Assembly (NCBI RefSeq): GCF_041434935.1
Contig: NZ_CP107964.1
Span: 6,369,001-6,433,000 of the forward strand
DNA from: Kitasatospora sp. NBC_00374
GTDB taxonomy: Bacteria; Actinomycetota; Actinomycetes; Streptomycetales; Streptomycetaceae
Direction of reading: 5' to 3'
Length of the DNA: 64,000 nt
Part shown: positions 50,378 through 59,713 of the stretch, one piece after another
Layout: each line of letters begins with the position of its first letter
Numbering within the stretch: position 1 is the first letter of the stretch
Position numbers and translations under genes: made by a program
Notes under the pieces: model-generated
What the model was told of the DNA's origin: nothing
Databases searched by the model: none
What the model saw: the letters and a program-made list of their open reading frames with translations, nothing else

Positions 50378-51856
50378 TCACCCGGCCCGGCGGACGAACT
50401 CCAGCGGGTCGGTGCGGACGCCGAACACCTGGCGCAGGGCGCGCCCGGCCGCGTGCAGACCGGACATGCCGTGCACGCCGGGGCCGGGCGGCGTGGCGGC
50501 GGAGCAGAGGTAGAGGCCGGGCATCGGGGTGGCGTACGGGTCGAGCGCGGGGACCGGGCGCAGCAGGGTCTGACGCAGACTCATGGCGCCCGCGCCGATG
50601 TCCCCGCCGACGTAGTTGGCGTTGTAGGCGGCCAGGTCGGCGGCGGTGCGGGTGGTGCGGGCCAGCACGAGGTCGCGGAAGCCCGGGGCGAACCGTTCGA
50701 CCTGGGCGGTCACCGCCTCGGCGGCGTCGACGGTGGAGCCGTGCGGCACGTGGGCGTAGGTGTAGAGGGTGTGCTGCCCGCGCGGGGCCCGGGTGGGGTC
50801 GACCACGCCGGGCTGGACGGCCAGCACGTACGGCCGTTCGGTGTGCCGGCCGGCCGCCACCTGGCGTTCCGCGGCGAGGGTCTGGGCCTGGGTGCCGGAC
50901 AGGTGCAGGGTGCCGGCCAGGGCGCAGTCGGGGTCGCGCCACGGGACCGGGCCGCCGAGCGCGAAGTCGACCTTGCAGGCGCCCGCGCCGTAGCGGTAGG
51001 CCCGAATCCTGCGGGTGTAGCGGTCGGGCAGGCACCGGCCGGCGATCCGCAGCAGGCCGGTGGGCGAGGTGTCGAGCAGGGCCGCGCGGGCGAGCGGGAG
51101 ATCGGCGAGCGAGGTGACGGGGTGGCCGGTGACGATCCGGCCGCCGAGCCGGGAGAGTTCGTCGGCCATGGCGTCCGTGATGGCCTGGCTGCCGCCGCGC
51201 GGGACCGGCCAGCCGACGGCGTGGGCGAGGGTGCCGAGCAGCAGCGCGGCGCCGGCCGGGGCGAGTTCGCGCGGTGGCCGCAGGGCGTGGGCGGCGACGC
51301 CGGCGAGCAGCGCGCGGGCGGTCGGCTCGCGGAACCGGGCGGTCCAGGCGGGGGTGCCGAACTCGACGGTCCGCAGCACCAGCCGCAGGGCGGTGAGCGG
51401 ATCGGCGGGCGGGCGGCGCTGGTCGGACAGGACGGTGCCGACCAGCCCCTGCCAGTGCTCCACCAGCGGCCCGAACACGGCCCGCCAGGCGGCGCCGTCC
51501 CGGCCGAGGCCGGCGACGGTGCGCTCCAGGTCGCGCCAGGCCAGCCCGGCCGGGGCGCCGTCCAGCGGCTGGGCGTACGCGATCTCGGGCTGGAGCAGGT
51601 CGACCCGCCCGGCGAGCCCGAAGGCCCGGAAGAACGGTGAGGCGAGGGCCATCGGGTGCGCCACCGAGCAGACGTCGTGCCGGAAGCCCGGCAGGGTCGG
51701 TTCGGCGGTACGGGCTCCGCCGCCGACGGTGTCCGCGGCCTCGTGCACCTCGACCCGCAGTCCCGCGCCGGCCAGGACGAGGGCGGCGGCGAGGCCGTTC
51801 GGGCCGGAGCCGACCACCACCGCGTCGGCCTCGCCGTTGGACCGGTCGCCGATCAT
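50378..51856 (-). CDS. Phytoene-desaturase-like FAD oxidoreductase
   Basis: A 492-residue NAD(P)/FAD-dependent oxidoreductase of the CrtI/PYROXD2 type: dinucleotide fold ADAVVVGSGPNGLAAALVLAGAG, second FAD block VPRGGSQAITDAMADELSRLGG and C-terminal LYLCSAATPPGPGVHGMSGLHAAGRAL. Related proteins desaturate or isomerise carotenoids or other polyenes, but no carotenoid gene is near. ATG 51856. The PfkB-type kinase gene lies 90 bp upstream on the same strand. Confidence 0.87.
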   Translation of the reverse strand: MIGDRSNGEADAVVVGSGPNGLAAALVLAGAGLRVEVHEAADTVGGGARTAEPTLPGFRHDVCSVAHPMALASPFFRAFGLAGRVDLLQPEIAYAQPLDGAPAGLAWRDLERTVAGLGRDGAAWRAVFGPLVEHWQGLVGTVLSDQRRPPADPLTALRLVLRTVEFGTPAWTARFREPTARALLAGVAAHALRPPRELAPAGAALLLGTLAHAVGWPVPRGGSQAITDAMADELSRLGGRIVTGHPVTSLADLPLARAALLDTSPTGLLRIAGRCLPDRYTRRIRAYRYGAGACKVDFALGGPVPWRDPDCALAGTLHLSGTQAQTLAAERQVAAGRHTERPYVLAVQPGVVDPTRAPRGQHTLYTYAHVPHGSTVDAAEAVTAQVERFAPGFRDLVLARTTRTAADLAAYNANYVGGDIGAGAMSLRQTLLRPVPALDPYATPMPGLYLCSAATPPGPGVHGMSGLHAAGRALRQVFGVRTDPLEFVRRAG

Positions 51857-51946
51857 GTCCCGCCGCCTTCGCCGTTCGCGCTGCCCGGAGGTGACCCACT
51901 CTGCCAGGCGGGCGCGCGGCGGTGGCGGCGGGCGGTGTGTGCCGGC

Positions 51947-52870
51947 TCAGCCGGTGGGTTCGGCGACGGCGCGGGCCGTGGTGGCGGCGCGGAACCGACG
52001 GTAGGCGACCGGGTCGAAGCGGCCGGCCCGCGGTGCGAGCACGGTGGCCGCGGAGAGCGCCACGGCGTCGGGCAGGACGGCGGGCCAGCCGGCGCCGCCG
52101 AGCAGTCCGGCGGCGATCGCGGCCACCGCCGAGTCGCCCGCGCCGGTCGGGTTGCCGGTGACGGCGGTCGGCGGGGCGCAGCGCCAGGCGCCGTCCCGGG
52201 TGAGTGCGAACAGGCCGTCGGGGCCGAGCGAGGCGACCACCGTGTCGGCGCCCGCGGCCCGCAGGGCGGCGGCCGCCGCGGGCACGTCGGCCAGTCCGGT
52301 GGCGGCCCGGAGTTCGGCGGCGTTGGGTTTGACCACGGTCGGCCCGGCGGCGAGGGCGGTGGTCAGCGCGGGGCCGTCGGCGTCCAGCACGGTCGGCACG
52401 CCGTGGGTGCGGGCGAGGGCGACCAGGTCGGCGTAGGCGTCCCGGGGGAGGCCGCGCGGGAGGCTGCCGGAGAGCACCAGGACACCGGCCGACGGCAGCC
52501 GGGCGGCCACCTCGGCCCGCAGGGCCGCCCACTCCGGGCCGGAGACTTCGGGGCCGGGCTCGTTGAGCAGGGTGGCGTCCGTCCGGTCGATCACCGCGAC
52601 CGTCCGCCGGGTCTCGCCCGCGATCGGGACGGCGTGGTACGGAAGGGCCGAGGCGTCCAGGTCGGCCCGGACGGCGGCGCCGGTCGGGCCGCCCAGCGGC
52701 AGCACGGTGAGCGTGGCACGGCCGAGCGCGGTCAGCACCCGGGCGACGTTCACGCCCTTGCCCCCGGCCTGGGAGGCGACCTCGGTGACCCGGTGGCCGG
52801 TGTGCGGGCGGAAGTCGGGGACGGTGTAGCTCAGGTCGAGTGCGGGGTTGGGTGTGACGATGAGGATCAC
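51947..52870 (-). CDS. PfkB-family kinase, 1-phosphofructokinase-like
   Basis: A 307-residue ribokinase-fold sugar kinase. The start ILIVTPNPALDLSYTV and GGKGVNVARVLTALG are typical of FruK/LacC-type phosphosugar kinases; the anion hole and catalytic Asp are in NPTGAGDSAVA. It likely phosphorylates fructose 1-phosphate, tagatose 6-phosphate or a similar sugar phosphate. GTG 52870 lies 9 nt after GGGGGAG; the longer frame from 52939 has no site. No PTS gene adjoins. Confidence 0.88.
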   Translation of the reverse strand: MILIVTPNPALDLSYTVPDFRPHTGHRVTEVASQAGGKGVNVARVLTALGRATLTVLPLGGPTGAAVRADLDASALPYHAVPIAGETRRTVAVIDRTDATLLNEPGPEVSGPEWAALRAEVAARLPSAGVLVLSGSLPRGLPRDAYADLVALARTHGVPTVLDADGPALTTALAAGPTVVKPNAAELRAATGLADVPAAAAALRAAGADTVVASLGPDGLFALTRDGAWRCAPPTAVTGNPTGAGDSAVAAIAAGLLGGAGWPAVLPDAVALSAATVLAPRAGRFDPVAYRRFRAATTARAVAEPTG

Positions 52871-52939
52871 GGCTGCTGACTCCCCCACGGAGTGACGTTT
52901 CCTGCGCGATGCATGGCTCTTTCGAGCAGATTCAATCAT

Positions 52940-53812
52940 CTACTTGAGCAGTCGCGACAGTCTCCGGTCGGCCAGCGTCCGCCCGCCGGTCTGGCAGGTC
53001 GGGCAGTACTGCAGCGAGGAGTCGGCGAAATTCACGGACCGTACGGTGTCCCCGCAGCGCGGGCAGCGCTCCCCGGCCCGGCCGTGCACGGCCATCCCCG
53101 CCTTCTTCTCGGCCTTCAGCCCGTCGGCCGCCGCCACCGAGCGGGCCCGCTCCAGCGCCGTCGACAGCACCTGCCGGACGGCGTCGAACAGCCGCCCCAG
53201 CTGCTCCTCGTCGAGCGCGGAGGCCAGCGTGTACGGGGACAGCCGGGCCGTGTGCAGGATCTCGTCCGAGTAGGCGTTGCCGATGCCGGCCAGCACGGTC
53301 TGGTCGGTCAGCAGGGTCTTCAGCCGCTTGCGGACGCCCGACGTGAGGTCGGCCAGCGCCGCCCGCGAGAAGTCCGCACCCAGCGGGTCCGCCCCGAGCC
53401 GGGCCACCCCCGGCACCGCCCGCGGGTCGGTCACCACGTACGCGGCCAGCCGCTTGGTGCTGCCCTGCTCGGTGACCTCGAAGCCCGAGCCGTCGTCGAG
53501 CACCAGCCGCAGGGCGAGCGGGCCGTGGCCGGGCCGGCGGGCCGGCGGGCGGTCCGGGAAGGACGCGCGGCGCCTGATCCAGCCCGCCCGGGCCAGGTGC
53601 AGCACCAGGTGCAGGCCGTCGGCGGTCGCCAGGTCGAGGAACTTGCCGTACCGCCCGACCCCGCTGACGGCCTGTCCGTGCAGCGCGTGGGCGGGCGGAT
53701 CGAAGGTCTTCAGCACCTGCACCGACAGGACGTCCAGCCGGGCGAGGGCGCGGCCGGCGCAGTCCGCGGTCATGCGCTCGGCCAGGGCTTGGACTTCGGG
53801 CAGCTCCGGCAC
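52940..53812 (-). CDS. Fpg/Nei-type DNA glycosylase
   Basis: A 290-residue formamidopyrimidine-DNA glycosylase family enzyme. After the initiator come the catalytic Pro-Glu (PELPEV), Lys in GRYGKFLDL, the H2TH region (LLTDQTVLAGIGNAYSDEILHTARLSP) and a four-Cys zinc finger (CPRCG ... QYCPTC). It excises oxidised bases and nicks the abasic site. The start GTG 53812 places the catalytic Pro at the N-terminus as required. Confidence 0.94.
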   Translation of the reverse strand: MPELPEVQALAERMTADCAGRALARLDVLSVQVLKTFDPPAHALHGQAVSGVGRYGKFLDLATADGLHLVLHLARAGWIRRRASFPDRPPARRPGHGPLALRLVLDDGSGFEVTEQGSTKRLAAYVVTDPRAVPGVARLGADPLGADFSRAALADLTSGVRKRLKTLLTDQTVLAGIGNAYSDEILHTARLSPYTLASALDEEQLGRLFDAVRQVLSTALERARSVAAADGLKAEKKAGMAVHGRAGERCPRCGDTVRSVNFADSSLQYCPTCQTGGRTLADRRLSRLLK

Positions 53813-53936
53813 ACGGTCAGTGTGGCCCGCGACCGGGTGGGCGGCCACCGCTGCCGAGGGGGGACGTACCGGACATCCGGTCGCGGCCGGGTAGGGTACC
53901 GCCGTCACAGTGACACTCAAGTGGAGGACAGGCCAG

Positions 53937-54146
53937 ATGAACATCGAGACGGCCAAGGCGGTCTTCGCCCGGTTCGACGTCGACGGCGACGGGCACATCT
54001 CGCCGGAGGAGTACTCCAAGGTCATGGCGGAGATGGGCGACCCGTACATCACCGTGCCCAAGGCCCAGGCCCTGATCAGCGACGCGGACACCAGCCGGGA
54101 CGGCCTGCTGTCCTTCGACGAGTTCTGGGCGATCCAGGCTCGCTGA
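53937..54146 (+). CDS. Two-EF-hand calcium-binding protein, CabD-like
   Basis: A 69-residue calmodulin-like protein with two EF-hand loops, DVDGDGHISPEE (residues about 15-26) and DADTSRDGLLSFDE. Size and layout match the small streptomycete CabB/CabD proteins that bind Ca2+. ATG 53937 lies 9 nt after GGAGG, with a TAGGGT -10 box at 53891. Monocistronic. Confidence 0.9.
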   Translation: MNIETAKAVFARFDVDGDGHISPEEYSKVMAEMGDPYITVPKAQALISDADTSRDGLLSFDEFWAIQAR

Positions 54147-54233
54147 CCCGCGCGGCCCGGCCCCGGCCCCGCTCGCGGCGCCGGGGCCGCGCCGTCCCAC
54201 GGACCGGATCCCGACGGAAACGGAAGGAGCGGC

Positions 54234-55091
54234 GTGGCCTCCCATGTCGTGCCCCTGGTGGTGCTCGGCTCGGCGGTGCTGCACGCGGTGTGGAACGCGC
54301 TCGCCCACGGTGTCCGGGACAAGCTGGCCGGCTTCGCCCTGATGAACACCGCCTTCCTCGGCTGCGGGGCCGTGCTGGCCTGCCTCACCCCCGCACCCGA
54401 CCCGGCCGCCTGGCCGTACATCGCGGCCTCCACGGCGCTCCAGGTCGGCTACCAGCTGCTCCTTCTCCAGGCCTACCGGCTGGGCGACTTCGGCCAGATG
54501 TACCCGATCGCGCGCGGCACCTCACCGCTGGTGGTCGCGCTGCTCGCGGCCACCGTCCTCGGCCCGGGGCTGCCCGCCGCCAAGCTCACCGGCGTCCTGG
54601 TGATCTCGCTCGGGCTGGCCGGCCTGGCCTTCGCGGGCGGGCTGCCCGGCCGCGCCCACCTGCCCGCCCTGGCCGCCGCGGTCGGCACCGGGGTGATGAT
54701 CGCCGGCTACACGGTGGTCGACGGCACCGGCGTGCGGCAGTCCGGGACACCCGCCGGGTACATCGCCTGGATGTTCCTCACCCAGGGCCTCGCCATGCTG
54801 GTGGTCGCCGCCGCCGTCCGGGGCCGCGCGCTGCCCGGCCTGCTGCGGGTCGGCTGGCGGCAGGGCCTGGCGGGCGGCGTGATGTCGCTGACCGCCTACG
54901 GCCTGGTGGTGTGGGCGCAGGCCCAGCCCGGCAGCGACCTGGCGACCGTGGCGGCCCTGCGCGAGACCAGCATCGTGGTCGCGGCCGTGATCGGGGCACT
55001 CGTCCTGCGCGAGGGCCTCGGCCGGATCCGGCTGGCCGCCAGCGCCACCGTGCTGGCCGGGATCGCCGTCCTGGAGCTGGTGCACGGCTGA
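54234..55091 (+). CDS. EamA/DMT-family transporter
   Basis: A 285-residue transporter with ten predicted helices in two EamA repeats; conserved features are LHAVWNALAHG, QAYRLGDFGQMYPIARGTSPLVVALLA and the second-repeat ALRETSIVVAAVIGALVLREG. DMT proteins export amino acids or metabolites. GTG 54234 lies after AAGGAG. A remnant of a MocR-type regulator lies just downstream on the other strand; such regulators often control neighbouring EamA genes. Confidence 0.9.
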   Translation: MASHVVPLVVLGSAVLHAVWNALAHGVRDKLAGFALMNTAFLGCGAVLACLTPAPDPAAWPYIAASTALQVGYQLLLLQAYRLGDFGQMYPIARGTSPLVVALLAATVLGPGLPAAKLTGVLVISLGLAGLAFAGGLPGRAHLPALAAAVGTGVMIAGYTVVDGTGVRQSGTPAGYIAWMFLTQGLAMLVVAAAVRGRALPGLLRVGWRQGLAGGVMSLTAYGLVVWAQAQPGSDLATVAALRETSIVVAAVIGALVLREGLGRIRLAASATVLAGIAVLELVHG

Positions 55092-55119
55092 CGGGTGCGG
55101 CCGCACCGGGCGCGGGGCG

Positions 55120-55400
55120 CGGTCTCGTCCCGGCCGTCCGGCAGCCGCAGCCACAGGTGGTAGCCGCCGTACGGCAGCCGCTCGGGGAGCAGCGCGGGCA
55201 GCCGCCGGTGCAGCGCGCCGGCCAGGGCCTGCCGACGGTCGTGCAGGGCGCCGGACCGCGTGCGTAGGTGGTGCGACCAGGCGGGGGAGCCGACCAGCGC
55301 CAGGGTGGTCTCCTGGAGCGGGTGCGGTACGAAGGCGTGCCCAGGGCCAGCCAGCTCCAGCTCGCCCAGCCGCTGCTGGCGCCGGGCTGGGCTGGTGCTG
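55120..55400 (-). pseudogene. MocR-type regulator/aminotransferase remnant
   Basis: The minus strand encodes QRLGELELAGPGHAFV, PLQETTLALVGSPAWSHHL, HDRRQALAGALHRRLPALLPERLPYGGYHLWLRLPDGRDE, the C-terminal part of the PLP-aminotransferase domain of a GntR/MocR regulator. The HTH half, the PLP Lys and a start codon are absent. A decayed copy beside the EamA gene. Confidence 0.6.
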
Positions 55401-55472
55401 GGGGAGGAACCGTCGCAGGCCGCGCCGGTGGCCGCGGTGGCGGTCCTGGCGTGCATCGTGGCGACGCAGCGG

Positions 55473-55493
55473 GCCCGGGGCTGAGCCCCGGGC
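55473..55493. terminator. GC-rich hairpin after sugar-binding protein gene
   Basis: GCCCGGGG and CCCCGGGC form an 8-bp perfect stem with a CTGAG loop, 12 bp after the stop codon of the minus-strand gene. No T-run, as usual for actinomycete terminators. Confidence 0.65.
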
Positions 55494-55505
55494 ACCGCCC
55501 GGCCG

Positions 55506-56588
55506 CTACTGGATGTTCGCGGCCTTGCAGGCCGCGGCGCGCGGCCCGTCGCAGATCTGGGCGGCCGTGTACAGGCCGCCGGCGATGATGGTGTCGTTGA
55601 TCCGCGGCTTGGTGACCACGATCGGGCTGAGCAGCATGGACGGGATCTGGGCGCCGTTGCTGTCGGTGATGGCGGTCGCGATCGAGGTCACGTCCAGACC
55701 CTTGACCAGGTAGACCGCGATGTTGGCGGCGGCGTCCGTCTCCGGGCGGAAGGGCTTGAAGATGGTGAAGGCCTGCTCGCCGGTGAGCACCCGCTGCACG
55801 GCGTCCAGCGAGGCGTCCTGGCCGCCGACCGGGACGTTGTCGATGCCGGCCTTCTTCAGCGTCTCGATGATGGACGCGGCCATGCCGTCGTTGGCGGAGT
55901 AGACGGCCTGGAAGCCGTTCTTGCCGAGCTTGCCGATGGCCTCGGTCATCTTCTGGGCGGCCACCTCGGGCTTCCACTCGCCGGACTGCTCGTAGGCGAT
56001 GCCCTTGACCTTGCCGTCCAGCGTCTTGTGGGCGCCGAGCTTGAAGTCGGCGGCGTTCGGGTCGCTCTCGGCGCCGTTGACCATGACGACCTGGGCGTTG
56101 CCGGCCTTGGGCCCGAGCGCCTCCAGCAGGGCCTGGCCCTGGAGCTCGCCCGTGCGGCGGTTGTCGAAGGAGACGTAGGCGGCCACGTTGCCGGCGGCGA
56201 GCCGGTCGTACGCGACGACCTTGGCGCCCTTCTTGTTGGCCTCCTCCACCCACGGTGCCGTCGCCTTGGCGTTGACCGCGTCGAGCAGGATCACCTTGAC
56301 GCCGCGGGCCAGCATGTCCTCGAACTGCTGCTTCTGGTTGCCCTCGTCGCCGTCGGCGTTGGCGTAGTCGATGGTGCACTTGGTGCACAGTCCGGCGACC
56401 GAGGCCTCGATCAGCGGCTTGTCGAAGCTCTCGTAGCGCGTCGAGGAAGCCCGCTCGGGCAGGAGCAGACCGATGGTCTTGTTGCTGGGCGCGGACGACG
56501 AGGGGTCGTTCAGGCCACAGGCGGCGAGCGACAGCGTCATCGACACAGCGGCCGTACCGACGAGCAGGCGACGCGTCATTGCGTTCAT
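55506..56588 (-). CDS. Sugar ABC transporter substrate-binding lipoprotein
   Basis: A 360-residue periplasmic-binding-type lipoprotein: signal peptide with lipobox LSLAAC, then the Peripla_BP_4 fold (TIGLLLPERASSTRYESFDKPL, VILLDAVNAKATAPWVEEANKKG, VAYDRLA, SANDGMAASIIETLKKAG, PVGGQDAS). It is closest to xylose/ribose-binding proteins (XylF type) that capture a monosaccharide for an ABC importer. No permease or ATPase gene is adjacent, so it is an orphan. ATG 56588. Confidence 0.9.
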   Translation of the reverse strand: MNAMTRRLLVGTAAVSMTLSLAACGLNDPSSSAPSNKTIGLLLPERASSTRYESFDKPLIEASVAGLCTKCTIDYANADGDEGNQKQQFEDMLARGVKVILLDAVNAKATAPWVEEANKKGAKVVAYDRLAAGNVAAYVSFDNRRTGELQGQALLEALGPKAGNAQVVMVNGAESDPNAADFKLGAHKTLDGKVKGIAYEQSGEWKPEVAAQKMTEAIGKLGKNGFQAVYSANDGMAASIIETLKKAGIDNVPVGGQDASLDAVQRVLTGEQAFTIFKPFRPETDAAANIAVYLVKGLDVTSIATAITDSNGAQIPSMLLSPIVVTKPRINDTIIAGGLYTAAQICDGPRAAACKAANIQ

Positions 56589-56914
56589 GGTGGGTGGTGC
56601 CTCCCTGACAGCGCCGCAGCCTCGCGGCGAGTGAAGGGGAGTCAAGCGGGCGCTCCGATGTGACGTCAATAATTAAAGCATCCTGCTTACAATGTCGACC
56701 AAGTCGTTACCTTCTTGAATGATCATTTGATGTGACCCGCGTAGAGTCCGAGGCTCGGTCGAGGTTGTGGTCGACTTCTCAACATGGCGGCCCAACTCCC
56801 GTCAGGCGGAGGCGAACCCGGCCCGCGCGGACGCCGGAGCCGCGGACGGCCGGGGCCTGCCCGGCGGCTGCGCCCCGGCCGTCCGGCCGATTCCGTTCGT
56901 CCACCATCGTTCGG
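56589..56914. promoter_or_regulatory. AT-rich control region of sugar-binding protein
   Basis: No gene. The stretch 56660-56740 is strikingly AT-rich for this genome (AATAATTAAAGC, ATGATCATTTGATG). AAGCATCCTGCTT at 56676-56688 is a 5-bp-arm inverted repeat about 90 bp before the start and may bind a ROK or LacI-type sugar regulator; TTGGTC/TTTAAT on the minus strand could be the promoter. Confidence 0.45.
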
Positions 56915-57865
56915 CTACCGTTCGGCGCGGACCACCAGGAAGACCCCGCTCACCACGATCGCGCCGCCGAGCAGCACCGGCCAGGTCAGCGGCTCCGCCA
57001 GGACCAGCCAGCCCAGCACCACCGCCACCACCGGGTTGACGTACGCGTACGTCGCGACCAGGGACAGCGGAGCCCGCTGCAGCAGCCAGGCGTACGCGGT
57101 GAAGGCGATCAGCGAGCCGAAGCTGCACAGGTACGCCAGGGCGAGCCAGGAGCGGGTCGACACGGCCGCCAGCTCGAAGTGCTGCGGTTCACCGCGGAGC
57201 ACGGCGAGCAGCAGGGCCCCGACACCGGCGGCGAACATCTCGTACACGCTGGCGGCCATCGGGTTGGCGGGCATCTCCAGCTTCCCGGCGAGGAAGGAGC
57301 CGAAGGCCCAGATCAGCGCGGCCAGCACCACCGAGAGCAGGCCGCTGAGCCTGACCTCCCCGCTCAGGCCCGGTGAGGTCAGCACCGCCAGGCCGACCAG
57401 GCCGAGCAGCACGCCGGCCAGCGTGGCCAGCGGCGGGCGCCGGCCCGTGGACAGGTTCAGCAGCACCACCCACAGCGGCACGCTCGCCACCAGCAGCGCC
57501 GTCAGCCCGGACGGCACCGAACGCTCCGCCAGGACGACCAGCCCGTTGCCGCCCACCAGCAGCAGCAGCCCGACCACGACCGCCGAGCCAAGCTGGCGGC
57601 CGGTCACCCGGAGCGCGGCCGGGCCCTGACGCCAGAGCAGGAGCAGGGCCAGCAGCGGGGCCGCCGCGAAGAACCGGGCACTGGCCGACAGGAACGGCGG
57701 CATCGTCTCGACCGCCACCCGGATCGCCAGGTAGGTCGAGCCCCACACCACGTACACGATGCCCAGGGCCGCCCAGACCGCCCCGCCGAGGGCGGGCCGG
57801 GCCGGGGTGGGGGCGGGCCCGGGGGACGTGGCGTCCGCCGTCGCTCGCGGTGCCGAGGATGACAT
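56915..57865 (-). CDS. EamA/DMT-family transporter
   Basis: A 316-residue ten-helix DMT exporter, RhaT/YedA-like branch: GIVYVVWGSTYLAIRVAVETMPPFLSASARFFAA in repeat one, GSLIAFTAYAWLLQRAPLSLVATYAYVNPVVAVVLGWLVLAEPLT in repeat two. ATG 57865 follows CAGGAGT. It diverges from the lipase-maturation-factor-like gene. Substrate unknown. Confidence 0.92.
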   Translation of the reverse strand: MSSSAPRATADATSPGPAPTPARPALGGAVWAALGIVYVVWGSTYLAIRVAVETMPPFLSASARFFAAAPLLALLLLWRQGPAALRVTGRQLGSAVVVGLLLLVGGNGLVVLAERSVPSGLTALLVASVPLWVVLLNLSTGRRPPLATLAGVLLGLVGLAVLTSPGLSGEVRLSGLLSVVLAALIWAFGSFLAGKLEMPANPMAASVYEMFAAGVGALLLAVLRGEPQHFELAAVSTRSWLALAYLCSFGSLIAFTAYAWLLQRAPLSLVATYAYVNPVVAVVLGWLVLAEPLTWPVLLGGAIVVSGVFLVVRAER

Positions 57866-58076
57866 GTGTGACTCCTGATTTTGGTCCTGTTGGCGGTCTG
57901 TGCGGGTATGAGACCACATCCGGCGCCGCAGGTACACGGAGATAGGGCCGCACCCTGCCCGCCACCTCGGCCGACCGGATGAACGGCGGCCGCCGGAGGT
58001 GTGCCCGCCACCCGGGCGGCCCCGACCGGATGGTAGGGATGGAGCCCGTTCGAGGGGCGACCGAGGAGCGCACGGG

Positions 58077-59528
58077 GTGGAGTGGTTCGCGGCACCGGAG
58101 TACTGGCTCGCCCGGGAGGTCTTCCAGCGCCTGCTGGCCGCCGTCTACCTGACCGCCTTCGTCGCGGCCGCCAACCAGTTCCGCGCGCTGATCGGCGAGC
58201 GCGGGATGCTGCCGGTCCCCGAGTTCACCGCCCGCGTCCCGGCCCGGCACTCACCCAGCCTGTTCCACCTGCACTACTCGGACCGGGCCTTCGCCGCCGC
58301 CGCCCGGACGGGCGCCGCACTGTCGGCCGCCCTGCTCGCCGGCGTTGACGATCTGCTGCCGCTCTGGGCGGCCATGACCCTCTGGGGTGTGCTGTGGGTG
58401 CTCTACCTGTCGATCGTCAACGTCGGCCAGACCTGGTACGCCTTCGGCTGGGAGTCCCTGCTGCTGGAGACCGGCTTCCTGGCCGCCTTCCTCGGCAACG
58501 ACGAGGTCGCGCCGCCGGTGCTCGTGCTCTGGCTGCTGCGGTGGCTGCTGTTCCGGGTCGAGTTCGGCGCCGGACTGATCAAATGGCGCGGCGACCGCTG
58601 CTGGCGCGACCTCACCTGCCTCTACTACCACCACGAGACCCAGCCGATGCCCGGCCCGCTCAGCTGGTTCTTCCACCACCTGCCCCGCCCGCTGCACCGC
58701 GTCGAGGTCGCGGCCAACCACCTGGTGCAGCTCGTGGTGCCGTTCGGGCTCTTCCTGCCCCAGCCGGCCGCGACGGCCGCCGCCGCGCTGATCGCCGTCA
58801 CCCAGCTCTGGCTGGTGCTCTCCGGCAACTTCGCCTGGCTGAACTGGCTCACCATCGCCCTCGCCGTCTCGGCGGTCGACGCCGACCGGCTGCCGTTCCC
58901 GCTCCCGGACCCGCCCGCCCGCCCCGCCGGACCGCTCTGGTACCAGGCCCTCGTGATCGCCCTCACCGCCCTGATCGCCGCACTCAGCTACTGGCCCGCC
59001 CGCAACCTGCTCTCGCACCACCAGCAGATGAACCGCTCCTTCAACCGGATCCACCTGGTCAACGCGTACGGCGCCTTCGGGACCGTCGGACGGCTGCGCC
59101 ACGAGGTCGTGGTCGAGGGCACCGACGACCCCGCCGTCACCGACCGCACCACCTGGCACGAGTACGGCTTCAAGGGCAAGCCCGGCGCCGTCGGCCGGAT
59201 ACCGCGTCAGTTCGCCCCCTACCACCTGCGGCTCGACTGGCTGATGTGGTTCGCCGCCATCACCCCCTCGTACGCCAGGCCCTGGTTCGGCTCGTTCGTG
59301 GCCCGACTGTTGGTCAACGACCCGGACACCCTGGCCCTGCTGCGCCACAACCCCTTCCCGTCCGCCCCGCCGACCTTCGTCCGGGCACGCCTGTACCGCT
59401 ACCGCTTCACCTCCTGGAGCGAACTGCGGGCCACCGGCGCCTGGTGGCACCGCACACCGGTGCACGACTACCTCCGCCCGTCGACCCGTCACGACCTCGC
59501 CCACCTGCTGCCCCCGCAGCGCCGCTGA
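58077..59528 (+). CDS. Lipase maturation factor family membrane protein
   Basis: A 483-residue membrane protein of the LMF family: WLAREVFQRLLAAVYLTAFVAAANQFRALIGERGMLPVPEF, LLRWLLFRVEFGAGLIKWRGDRCWRDLTCLYYHHETQPMPGPLSWFFHHLP, and a soluble C-terminal domain (WHEYGFKGKPGAVGRIPRQFAPYHLRLDWLMWFAA). In vertebrates LMF1 assists lipase folding; bacterial members are uncharacterised. GTG 58077 lies 9 nt after GAGGAG, with TAGGGAT at about 58034 as -10. Confidence 0.92.
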   Translation: MEWFAAPEYWLAREVFQRLLAAVYLTAFVAAANQFRALIGERGMLPVPEFTARVPARHSPSLFHLHYSDRAFAAAARTGAALSAALLAGVDDLLPLWAAMTLWGVLWVLYLSIVNVGQTWYAFGWESLLLETGFLAAFLGNDEVAPPVLVLWLLRWLLFRVEFGAGLIKWRGDRCWRDLTCLYYHHETQPMPGPLSWFFHHLPRPLHRVEVAANHLVQLVVPFGLFLPQPAATAAAALIAVTQLWLVLSGNFAWLNWLTIALAVSAVDADRLPFPLPDPPARPAGPLWYQALVIALTALIAALSYWPARNLLSHHQQMNRSFNRIHLVNAYGAFGTVGRLRHEVVVEGTDDPAVTDRTTWHEYGFKGKPGAVGRIPRQFAPYHLRLDWLMWFAAITPSYARPWFGSFVARLLVNDPDTLALLRHNPFPSAPPTFVRARLYRYRFTSWSELRATGAWWHRTPVHDYLRPSTRHDLAHLLPPQRR

Positions 59529-59562
59529 GCGGTATACGACGTGATGCGTAGAGCGATACCGC
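59529..59562. repeat. Inverted repeat after LMF gene
   Basis: GCGGTAT (59529-59535) and ATACCGC (59556-59562) are perfect 7-bp arms with a 20-nt loop, starting at the stop codon. A terminator or an operator for the next gene. Confidence 0.5.
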
Positions 59563-59713
59563 GGCGGCGCGGCGAGTTGTACGGGCCCCGGTGCGTGCGT
59601 GCCTCGAACGCTCACCCGTATCCTGGGCCTCCGCGCCGTCCGAGCCGGGCTGCTCGCGACGCCCCGACCGCTGAAACCTTCCCCGCCAGCCTCCCGCCAG
59701 AACCGGACCTGCC

